DNA of 10,000 nucleotides from Rheinheimera sp. (GTDB lineage: Bacteria; Pseudomonadota; Gammaproteobacteria; Enterobacterales; Alteromonadaceae). Positions 1-5,487 of the stretch are shown one piece after another. A program made the position numbers and the translations under genes. The DNA is taken from positions 1 to 10,000 of the forward strand of contig NZ_JAIWOI010000198.1 in NCBI RefSeq assembly GCF_020217005.1, in the 5' to 3' direction. Each line of letters begins with the position of its first letter. The stretch's first letter is position 1. The notes beneath the pieces are model-generated. The model saw only the letters and a list, made by a program, of their open reading frames with translations. It made no database searches and was not told where the DNA came from.

Positions 1-46
1 CAGGACAGCCTAGAGTGGTACTGGACAAGTTAGCAGGAGAAGCCAG

Positions 47-2281
47 ATGGCCCATAACAATAACAAGACGAAGACTGTATTCCAACCTACTTTATTAGCA
101 GTGCTGATAGGGGCAGCTTTAATTAACCCGGTGTTGGCAGAACAGGCCAGCGACGAGGCTGCAGCACAAACAACAGAACAAGAAGAAGCGACGCTGGAAG
201 TGATTCAGGTGACAGCCCGTAAAACGGCAGAAAACCTGCAGCAAGTGCCAGTTGCTGTCACCTCTATAGGCGCTGAAGCTTTGGCGCAGCGTGGCATTGA
301 AAACTTAACCGCAGTGCAGGCTTATTCGCCGAACACTACTTTGCAGGTCTCCCGTGGCACCAACAGCACTTTAACAGCTTATATCCGCGGTATAGGTCAG
401 CAGGATCCACTCTGGGGTTTTGAACCAGGAGTTGGTATTTATATTGATGATGTCTATATGGCCCGCCCTCAAGGCGCTGCTATGGACGTGTACGATGTCG
501 AGCGTATTGAAGTGTTGCGTGGCCCTCAGGGCACTTTGTACGGTCGCAATACCATAGGTGGCGCAGTGAAATACATCACTAAGCCATTGAGTGGTGACAA
601 TGAGCTCAGTTTACGCGGTACTTTGGGTAACTATGGTCAAAAAGACTTTAAAATTGCCGGTCAAACTGCATTAACAGACAAGCTGTTTTTTGGTGCTGCC
701 TTAGCTACGTTGAACCGGGATGGTTTCGGCACTTACCTCAATACAGGTGAAGAAAACTACAACAAAGACATTTTGACTGGTCGTGTTAGCCTGCAGTATC
801 AGGCGACAGATCATTTACGTTTTAGTTTTGCCGCTGACCGTACCGAAGATGATTCAAACTCTAAAGGTGGCCATCGTTTGACTCCCAGTTTGATCACTAA
901 AGAAACTCCACCTGAAAGCGTATTTGATTCCAATACCAGTATGCCGGCGGATAACTCAGTAGTGACTGAGGGTCAGTCACTGACTATAACCTGGGATATG
1001 AGCGATGACTGGACCTTTAAATCTATTACTGCCAAACGTGAGGGCGTGACAGACACCAATATCGACTTTGATGCCACCCGTTTACCTTCGCTGGACGTGC
1101 CCGCCTTTTATGAAGATGAACAAACTTCACAAGAACTGCAGTTATTGTTTAACGGCGACAAACTGACGATGGCATCCGGCCTGTATTACTTTAAAGGCGA
1201 AGCCTGTGGTGCTTTTGGTACTGTGCTGGTGCAGGGCTTGGGTGTTACCACTGAAAACGGCGGTTGTGTCGACACCGACAGTGTGGCTGCTTATGCACAG
1301 GGTAGTTATCAGTACACAGACAAGCTGTCTTTCACTTTAGGCGGCCGTTATACCAAAGACGATAAAGACGCCGAAGTGTATCGTTTTGTGTATTTAGGCT
1401 ATAAAAAACCGCGCGACGCCGGAACTCCTATTGCTGTGCAGTCGGACTTTGAAGGCAGTGAGACTTTCAGTCATTTCTCACCTCGTGTAGGTTTTGAATA
1501 CCAGAGCAACGACAACTTTATGTGGTACGGCTCTTATACCGACGGCTTTAAGTCCGGTGGTTTTGATATGCGTGGCAACCAGTCTATAAACCCTAATGCT
1601 GGCGATCCGTATCAGGAAGAAACAGTTGATACCTTTGAACTTGGTTTTAAAAGTGAGTGGAATGATCGCACTTTACGTTTAAATGCTGCAGCTTTTAGCT
1701 CCAGTTATGACGATATGCAGGTGACAGTGCAGCGGGCTGTCAATAATACTGTAGCTTCTCAGGTACTGAACGCGGCCAGCGCTGATATCCGCGGTTTTGA
1801 AGTGGAGATGATCTCCGTTCTGACCAGCAACCTGGAATTGACAGGTATCTTAGGTTACACAGACGCCAAATTTAACGAAGTGATATTTTTTGACCCTGCG
1901 TCACAAAGCTCGGTGGATGTGTCTAACCTGTGGTCTTTTGCCAATACACCTGAGTGGACTGGGACTTTAGGTCTGAAATACACCCAAAGTGCTGGTATAG
2001 GCGAAATTGTGTATAACGTTATGGGCTCGTACCGTGCTGACACTCAGATATTTGAAGTGCCGTCCGTGCTGGACTTTGGTGGTTATACCCTCTTCAACGC
2101 CGGAGCTACCTGGTACTCCAATGATGGTCACTGGGACTTGTCGGCTCAGGTGCGTAACATAGGCGATAAAGAAACCCGTATCGCAGGTTACAACTTCCCG
2201 CTGCTGGCCGGTGAGCAAACCATTACGGCCTACTATGGCGACCCAAGAACTTATAGCTTAACTTTGGGATATCGTTTCTAA
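47..2281 (+). CDS. TonB-dependent outer-membrane receptor
   Basis: This is a 744-residue outer-membrane active transporter that imports a scarce ligand using energy from TonB-ExbB-ExbD. A signal peptide runs over residues 1-31 (hydrophobic core LLAVLIGAALI, cleavage after VLA). A TonB box-like stretch (LEVIQVTARK) lies at about 50-59. The plug domain spans about 60-175 and contains IRGIGQ, VGIYIDDVY and RGPQGTLYGRN (158-168). The rest is a beta-barrel ending in GYRF, with the terminal Phe typical of BAM-inserted barrels. There is no extra N-terminal STN signalling domain, so it is probably not a FecA-type self-regulating receptor. Two cysteines, C387 and C407, flank a probable extracellular loop and could form a disulfide. 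The ATG follows a good Shine-Dalgarno (AGGAGA, 35-40). Length and motifs are complete. The ligand cannot be told from sequence: many relatives are called siderophore receptors, but sugar and other substrates are equally possible. A hairpin repeat follows 12 bp after the stop. Confidence 0.95.
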   Translation: MAHNNNKTKTVFQPTLLAVLIGAALINPVLAEQASDEAAAQTTEQEEATLEVIQVTARKTAENLQQVPVAVTSIGAEALAQRGIENLTAVQAYSPNTTLQVSRGTNSTLTAYIRGIGQQDPLWGFEPGVGIYIDDVYMARPQGAAMDVYDVERIEVLRGPQGTLYGRNTIGGAVKYITKPLSGDNELSLRGTLGNYGQKDFKIAGQTALTDKLFFGAALATLNRDGFGTYLNTGEENYNKDILTGRVSLQYQATDHLRFSFAADRTEDDSNSKGGHRLTPSLITKETPPESVFDSNTSMPADNSVVTEGQSLTITWDMSDDWTFKSITAKREGVTDTNIDFDATRLPSLDVPAFYEDEQTSQELQLLFNGDKLTMASGLYYFKGEACGAFGTVLVQGLGVTTENGGCVDTDSVAAYAQGSYQYTDKLSFTLGGRYTKDDKDAEVYRFVYLGYKKPRDAGTPIAVQSDFEGSETFSHFSPRVGFEYQSNDNFMWYGSYTDGFKSGGFDMRGNQSINPNAGDPYQEETVDTFELGFKSEWNDRTLRLNAAAFSSSYDDMQVTVQRAVNNTVASQVLNAASADIRGFEVEMISVLTSNLELTGILGYTDAKFNEVIFFDPASQSSVDVSNLWSFANTPEWTGTLGLKYTQSAGIGEIVYNVMGSYRADTQIFEVPSVLDFGGYTLFNAGATWYSNDGHWDLSAQVRNIGDKETRIAGYNFPLLAGEQTITAYYGDPRTYSLTLGYRF

Positions 2282-2293
2282 GCTGTTGATGTG

Positions 2294-2317
2294 GTAGGGG
2301 CGGGGTTTTTCCCGCCC
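2294..2317. repeat. Short palindromic repeat, copy 1 (REP-like)
   Basis: GTAGGGGCGGGGTTTTTCCCGCCC forms a 7-bp G/C stem (2298-2304 with 2311-2317) around a T-rich loop, 12 bp after the receptor stop codon. It matches the core of the copies at 2373-2400 and 3156-3183, but has one base fewer in the loop/right arm. No U-run follows the stem, so it is not a standard intrinsic terminator, though it may slow transcription or protect the receptor mRNA 3' end. Confidence 0.7.
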
Positions 2318-2321
2318 TTGT

Positions 2322-2348
2322 CTGCGCCTTCAGGTATAAAAGGCGTAG
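2322..2348. other. Hairpin between the palindromic repeats
   Basis: CTGCGCCTT (2322-2330) pairs with AAGGCGTAG (2340-2348), giving nine consecutive pairs including one G-T, around a 9-nt loop. It has no T-run on either side. It is unrelated in sequence to the neighbouring GTAGGGGCG repeats. It may be part of the receptor mRNA 3' end or of a composite repeat unit. Confidence 0.45.
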
Positions 2349-2372
2349 CCAAAGTAATTGGAGGCGACAAGG

Positions 2373-2400
2373 ATTGTAGGGGCGGGGTTTATCCCCGCCC
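2373..2400. repeat. Short palindromic repeat, copy 2 (REP-like)
   Basis: The copy begins ATTGTAGGGGCG and folds into a perfect 8-bp stem GGGCGGGG/CCCCGCCC (2380-2387 with 2393-2400) with loop TTTAT. The first 12 bases and the loop are identical to copy 3 at 3156-3183, while the three loop-proximal pairs differ in a compensated way (GGG/CCC here, ACC/GGT there). Confidence 0.8.
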
Positions 2401-2424
2401 GGTACGAAGGCTAAAAAACACTTG

Positions 2425-2442
2425 CCGGGGCGAAAGCCCCGG
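2425..2442. other. GNRA-capped GC hairpin upstream of crbR
   Basis: CCGGGGC (2425-2431) pairs perfectly with GCCCCGG (2436-2442) around GAAA, a stable GNRA-type tetraloop. No T-run follows, so it is not a canonical terminator in either direction. It lies 46 bp before the crbR start and could be a transcript 3' end left by processing, an upstream insulator, or a fourth, different palindromic element. It immediately precedes the weak promoter candidate at 2443-2471. Confidence 0.5.
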
Positions 2443-2471
2443 TTCAGTATGGTGAAAAGAGGTTTTATAAA
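2443..2471 (+). promoter_or_regulatory. Possible sigma70 promoter for crbR
   Basis: TTCAGT (2443-2448), a 17-bp spacer and TATAAA (2466-2471) resemble a -35/-10 pair with a good -10 and a poor -35. Transcription would begin near 2478, leaving a leader of only about 11 nt before the ATG at 2489. No Shine-Dalgarno is visible there, so crbR would be nearly leaderless or read from an upstream start. Weak evidence by eye only. Confidence 0.25.
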
Positions 2472-2488
2472 GTTGATACTGCGCTGTT

Positions 2489-3136
2489 ATGATTGCAATT
2501 ATTGCTGATGACCATCCGTTATTCCGTGTCGCTCTGGCACAAGCTTCGCAACAAATTCTTGGTTCCGATGCGGTCTTGCTGCAAGCCAATAGTATGGAGC
2601 AGCTGTGGGCTTTATTGCTGCAACATCCTGATACCGAACTAATCTTTCTGGATTTAAAACTGCCGGATGCCGAAGGTTTTGCTGGTTTAACTTCGCTGCG
2701 CACTGAATACCCTGATATCTCTGTATTGATGGTATCTGCTATTGAAGATCCTGCTGTGATTAAACAGGCTTTACAGCTCGGGGCTTCGGCCTATATTCCA
2801 AAATCTGCGCCGCTGGATTTGTTATCTGAAGCCGTAGCTCAGGTTGTGGCAGGGGAGAGTTGGGTTCCAGCTGAGCTGGTGAATGAAGTGGAAAAAGCCA
2901 GGGATCTTATTGATCAGGATTTTGCCCGCCGGCTGGAGCAACTGACACCTCAGCAATTTCGTGTGCTGAAAATGATAGCCGACGGTTTATTGAATAAACA
3001 AATAGCCTTTGAAATGCAGGTACAGGAAACCACCATCAAACAGCATGTATCGGCAATATTGCGCAAGCTGAATGTAAATAACCGGACTTTGGCCGGTATT
3101 ATGTTTGAGAAGTTAAAGTTGCCTGATGAATTTTAA
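2489..3136 (+). CDS. crbR: CrbR/ErdR-like NarL-family response regulator
   Basis: This 215-residue DNA-binding response regulator has a receiver domain at about 1-120 and a LuxR/NarL-type helix-turn-helix at about 148-210. The phosphorylation site is complete: acidic pair D7/D8 (ADDHP), phospho-acceptor D55 (FLDLKLPD), S83 and K105 (YIPKSA). The C-terminal motif LTPQQFRVLKMIADGLLNKQ followed by IAFEM is characteristic of the CrbR/ErdR group, which partners SSS-domain hybrid kinases and activates acetyl-CoA synthetase and acetate-use genes. The recognition helix region reads TTIKQHVSAILRKLNV, where I recall family members having AT(I/V)KAHMTAIFRKL, so this could be a diverged paralogue. A CrbS-like kinase lies in the same window on the opposite strand, supporting pairing. 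No clear Shine-Dalgarno precedes the ATG. The family call is strong; the exact symbol is inference. Confidence 0.85.
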   Translation: MIAIIADDHPLFRVALAQASQQILGSDAVLLQANSMEQLWALLLQHPDTELIFLDLKLPDAEGFAGLTSLRTEYPDISVLMVSAIEDPAVIKQALQLGASAYIPKSAPLDLLSEAVAQVVAGESWVPAELVNEVEKARDLIDQDFARRLEQLTPQQFRVLKMIADGLLNKQIAFEMQVQETTIKQHVSAILRKLNVNNRTLAGIMFEKLKLPDEF

Positions 3137-3155
3137 TTCCTTGAGTGGGATTGAA

Positions 3156-3183
3156 ATTGTAGGGGCGACCTTTATGGTCGTCC
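3156..3183. repeat. Short palindromic repeat, copy 3 (REP-like)
   Basis: The copy begins ATTGTAGGGGCG, has the loop TTTAT and an 8-bp stem GGGCGACC/GGTCGTCC (3163-3170 with 3176-3183; one G-T pair). It lies 19 bp after the crbR stop in the gap between two convergent genes. With the copies at 2294 and 2373 it brackets crbR. The changed stem bases are paired on both sides, which argues that the folded shape is maintained. I see no clear terminator with a T-run elsewhere in 3137-3254. Confidence 0.8.
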
Positions 3184-3254
3184 GCTCAGCTCCTGGTTCA
3201 ATGTTAATTTCAGAGAGCCCAGCGGTTTTTTTGAACCCAATGGACGGGCAGAGT

Positions 3255-4049
3255 TTAATCTAGCCCCATCTGTTGTTTAGCTATGCCAAGCAAATGTGCT
3301 CTGTCGTCAATGCCAGTGGTGCCGCCGTTAATCAGTTTGGTCACTTTGGTTAAATCATCCGCTTCTGCCGCTGCATTAATATTGCGCTTTTGCCAATACC
3401 AACAACCTGATGCCACGGCCAACACCGGATCTGTGGCGACTAAATCAGGCTGGCTGACCACATCCACGCCCCAATCCTGGCTAAAGGCCTGATAGTTGGC
3501 TTTTCCGGTTAACTGAATAATACCTCGGCCTCTGTAAGCCCAGCCGTCACCACTTTGTTCATTGCCATTACCCATTCTGTTGGCGTAAATACGATTAGCT
3601 ATTTTTTCCGGCTGACGCGCGTAGCTGTTGACGTCCACACCAACAAAATACTTAGCAAATAAAGAGGTCAGGGCTGAAGCGCTGTAGTTCAGGTTTTCGC
3701 TGAGCTGTGAATAACCGGCGCTTTCATGGGCCGTTTGCGCCATAAAATGGGCCACACATAAAGGCGGTGTGATTTGAGCTTTAGGTAAATCCAGGTCCAG
3801 CGCGTTGCAGAAACGGGTTAAAGCGTCAGTGCTTAGGCTTGGACACAAAGCAGATAATAAAGCGGGACTGACGAGTGAGGTGGATGTGGCGGTCGGCAAA
3901 TCTGGCAATTGCAGCTGCTGACCAGGATAAATCTGGTTTGGATTGCTCAGATTATTCTGGCTGGCTATCCAGCTTGCCTTGCTGCTGTCGCCATAATAAC
4001 TGGCCGCTATGCTGCTTAAGCTGTCTCCTGCTTTGACCTGATAAAGCAT
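3255..4049 (-). CDS. LysM-GH19 endolysin/chitinase-like glycosidase
   Basis: This 264-residue enzyme is predicted to cleave beta-1,4 bonds in peptidoglycan or chitin. An N-terminal LysM fold (about 1-49: YQVKAGDSLSSIA ... IYPGQQLQLP) should bind N-acetylglucosamine polymers. After a short Thr/Ser linker comes a family 19 glycosidase domain (about 62-264). AHESAGY places the likely catalytic acid at E109, and E118 in SENLNY is the likely second carboxylate. NRMGNGNEQSGDGWAYRGRG and the following IIQLTGKANY are typical of the phage/bacterial GH19 branch. There is no signal peptide or membrane segment, as in phage endolysins. The start at 4049 is chosen because AGGGAG (4056-4061) sits 6 nt upstream; ATG 4052 and an ATG at 4085 are alternatives. 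No holin, spanin or phage structural gene is visible. It converges on crbR. Peptidoglycan versus chitin as substrate is undecided. Confidence 0.9.
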   Translation of the reverse strand: MLYQVKAGDSLSSIAASYYGDSSKASWIASQNNLSNPNQIYPGQQLQLPDLPTATSTSLVSPALLSALCPSLSTDALTRFCNALDLDLPKAQITPPLCVAHFMAQTAHESAGYSQLSENLNYSASALTSLFAKYFVGVDVNSYARQPEKIANRIYANRMGNGNEQSGDGWAYRGRGIIQLTGKANYQAFSQDWGVDVVSQPDLVATDPVLAVASGCWYWQKRNINAAAEADDLTKVTKLINGGTTGIDDRAHLLGIAKQQMGLD

Positions 4050-4055
4050 CATGCA

Positions 4056-4061
4056 CTCCCT
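4056..4061 (-). promoter_or_regulatory. Shine-Dalgarno deciding the endolysin start
   Basis: AGGGAG on the minus strand lies 6 nt before ATG 4049 and 3 nt before ATG 4052. The spacing favours 4049, giving the N-terminus MLYQVKAGDSL, which starts the LysM domain directly. The longer 4085 start would add a Cys-containing tail with no matching ribosome site. Confidence 0.6.
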
Positions 4062-4147
4062 GTCGTTGAAAAATAACAGGTACAAAGTATGGTGCAGTTT
4101 TTGTTTTTTAACAGTGGTTCGGCAATAGTCTCAGCAATATTGTGCGT

Positions 4148-4177
4148 CACCGAAAATATGCTCCTGTATTTTCGGTG
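4148..4177. repeat. Perfect 11-bp inverted repeat upstream of the endolysin gene
   Basis: CACCGAAAATA (4148-4158) and TATTTTCGGTG (4167-4177) are exact reverse complements separated by TGCTCCTG. The element lies between the small-peptide gene's terminator (4197-4223) and the endolysin start at 4049, so it sits where an operator or leader hairpin for the endolysin would be. It is not followed by a T-run, so it is not an ordinary terminator. It does not match the LexA box pattern. Which regulator might bind is unknown. Confidence 0.65.
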
Positions 4178-4196
4178 TACCGTACCTCCTGTACAT

Positions 4197-4223
4197 AAAA
4201 AAAGCCCACCGCTTTGGGTGGGC
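4197..4223 (-). terminator. Intrinsic terminator of the 55-aa peptide gene
   Basis: Read on the minus strand, GCCCACC (4223-4217) and GGTGGGC (4210-4204) form a perfect 7-bp stem with a 6-nt loop, directly followed by seven Ts (4203-4197). This is a textbook Rho-independent terminator. It lies 36 bp beyond the stop of the small ORF at 4260-4427. It shows that the small gene is its own transcription unit and implies that the endolysin downstream needs a separate promoter. Confidence 0.9.
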
Positions 4224-4259
4224 AAGAGGCGGCAACGCCTTTTAGCTAGGAACTGGTGG

Positions 4260-4427
4260 TTAGCAGCAACTGACAGTAGCAGGTTGCTTTGGCACAGGAA
4301 CAACAACCTGCTTTGGTTGGCAGGCGGTTGTTTCGTCGGATTCGGTTGGCAGAGCAGGAGTTGGTGGCATATAACCATGAAACTCAGCTAAGCCTTTAAA
4401 GACCTGAATTAAACTTTGTTTAAACAT
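4260..4427 (-). CDS. Small Pro-rich peptide with C-terminal Cys-Cys, unknown function
   Basis: This is a 55-residue ORF too short for most gene finders. It has a near-perfect Shine-Dalgarno (AAGGAGGG, core GGAGG at 4440-4436, 8 nt before the ATG), a TAA stop, and a classic terminator 36 bp downstream, so it is very likely expressed. The first 19 residues, MFKQSLIQVFKGLAEFHGY, could form an amphipathic helix. Residues 21-35 are Pro/Thr/acidic-rich (PPTPALPTESDETTA). The tail has C36, two PKQ motifs (38-40, 46-48) around VVVPV, and ends VSCC. There is no signal peptide, transmembrane segment or lipobox. I do not recognise a family. Possible roles are a metal- or thiol-binding peptide, a small regulatory protein, or a modified-peptide precursor, but no maturation enzyme lies nearby. 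It is divergent from the LysR gene, which may control it. Confidence 0.75.
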   Translation of the reverse strand: MFKQSLIQVFKGLAEFHGYMPPTPALPTESDETTACQPKQVVVPVPKQPATVSCC

Positions 4428-4588
4428 AGTGTTGCCCTCCTTTTGCTTGAATAATGAGCAGTGTAGACAGTACTTATTGCTTTGATTAGCCGGATCAACA
4501 AAGACAGATAGTTTCCTAAAAGAAACAGTCAGAGTGAAAAAATCCGGTTAAAATCAACAACGAAAACAGCATTAAAAAAGGTGCAAGG
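4428..4588. promoter_or_regulatory. Divergent control region of the 55-aa gene and LysR gene
   Basis: This 161-bp A/T-rich gap lies between two divergent genes. It holds two inverted repeats in the LysR-box style: TTGAT-N7-ATCAA (4482-4498) and GTTTC-N6-GAAAC (4511-4526). LysR-type regulators commonly bind such sites and control both their own gene and the divergent neighbour. The LysR ribosome site is AAAGGTG (4577-4583). I see no convincing -35/-10 pair for either direction. Confidence 0.45.
4436..4442 (-). promoter_or_regulatory. Strong ribosome binding site of the 55-aa gene
   Basis: AAGGAGG on the minus strand, 8 nt before ATG 4427, is nearly the full anti-Shine-Dalgarno complement. It is the strongest ribosome site I see in the window and a main reason for calling the small ORF a real gene. 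Confidence 0.8.
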
Positions 4589-5482
4589 ATGTCGTTGCTT
4601 CAGCGTTTAAGTGATATGGCAACATTTGCCAAAGTAGTGGAAAGCCGCAGTTTTACCCAGGCCGCCGTGGCGCTGGATATGTCCAAAGGTGCAGTCAGCA
4701 AAGCCATCAGCCGCCTGGAACACCACTTAAATGTACGTTTGTTGCAGCGTTCTACCCGCCAGCTGAGTTTAACCTCAGAAGGCGAAGCCTTTTTTGAGTA
4801 CTGCCAGCAAGTGGTGGCTCAAGCCGATAAAGCTGAACACCATTTATCTGAACTGCGGGACGAACCCTCCGGCTTAATCCGCATTAGTGTGCCTGTGACT
4901 TTTGGCACTCTACGTATAGCTCCTTTATTGCCGGAGTTATTAAAGAAGTATCCGAAGTTATCTGTCGAACTGGATTTAAATGACAAAGTGATAGACCTGA
5001 TTGCTGAGAAAATGGACTTGGGGATTCGCTTTGGCCGTCTGGCTAATTCCAGCCTTATTGCCCGCTCTCTGCCTGGTTTACCTATTACTATGGTGGCTTC
5101 GCCGGGCTATCTTAAAGAGTTTGGCACGCCGCAAAGCCCGGCCGATTTATGTCAGCACCAATGTTTAAGTTCGGGTTCTTCCATTGCCGATCGCACCTGG
5201 TTTTTTCGCTATCAGGAGCAAAGCATCGAAGTGCTGACGTGCGGCCGGGTGCTATGTAACAGCAACAGAGCGTTAAAACATGCAGCTTTGGCCGATATGG
5301 GCCTGTTGTTTGTCACCCGTTACCAGGTGGAAAAAGAGCTACAAAATGGCAGTCTGGTGGAAGTGATGCAGGACTATATGCCAGAGCCACTGCCACTGCA
5401 TCTGGTGTATCCAAACCGCCATCATATGAAAGCGGGTTTAAAGGTGGTGATCCAGTTTTTACAACAGCAATTTTCCGTCTAA
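4589..5482 (+). CDS. LysR-type transcriptional regulator
   Basis: This 297-residue regulator has a winged helix-turn-helix at about 9-67 (FTQAAVALDMSKGAVSKAIS at 22-41, then LEHHLNVRLLQRSTRQLSLT) and a periplasmic-binding-protein-like effector domain from about 92 to the end (GLIRISVPVTFGTLRIAPLL onward). The style (TRxLxLTxEG, IRFGRL, Q-rich end) matches the AaeR/DhcR/CrgA-like subgroup, whose members sense small aromatic or other organic effectors; the effector here is unknown. Length is normal. AAAGGTG lies about 6 nt before the ATG; an internal ATG at residue 10 is possible but less likely. It is divergent from the 55-aa peptide gene, its most likely target, and converges on the crbS-like kinase with only 5 bp between stop codons, so no dedicated terminator fits between them. 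Confidence 0.93.
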   Translation: MSLLQRLSDMATFAKVVESRSFTQAAVALDMSKGAVSKAISRLEHHLNVRLLQRSTRQLSLTSEGEAFFEYCQQVVAQADKAEHHLSELRDEPSGLIRISVPVTFGTLRIAPLLPELLKKYPKLSVELDLNDKVIDLIAEKMDLGIRFGRLANSSLIARSLPGLPITMVASPGYLKEFGTPQSPADLCQHQCLSSGSSIADRTWFFRYQEQSIEVLTCGRVLCNSNRALKHAALADMGLLFVTRYQVEKELQNGSLVEVMQDYMPEPLPLHLVYPNRHHMKAGLKVVIQFLQQQFSV

Positions 5483-5487
5483 GAGCA

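Noticed and set aside
2298..2317. First repeat hairpin as the receptor gene's intrinsic terminator
   Set aside because: The stem is followed by TTGTCTG rather than a T-run; the T-rich part is in the loop.
2294..3183. CRISPR array from the repeated GC hairpins
   Set aside because: Only three copies, irregular spacing with a whole gene between, and variable stems; not a direct-repeat/spacer pattern.
4049..4378. 109-aa minus-strand ORF running over the terminator and inverted repeat
   Set aside because: It reads through the intrinsic terminator and overlaps, in another frame, the 55-aa gene that has a strong ribosome site; its product is low-complexity and has no Shine-Dalgarno.
4089..4391. 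100-aa plus-strand ORF between endolysin and LysR genes
   Set aside because: No ribosome site, Trp/Arg-rich unlikely composition, and it is antisense to the better-supported 55-aa gene and its terminator.
4260..4427. RiPP natural-product precursor
   Set aside because: Cys-rich tail is suggestive, but there is no modification enzyme, leader-binding protein, protease or exporter in the window; kept only as one possibility.
3255..5482. Prophage remnant or toxin-antitoxin/lysis cassette
   Set aside because: Only the endolysin-like gene is phage-flavoured; the 55-aa peptide has no transmembrane segment for a holin, and there is no integrase, attachment site or structural gene.
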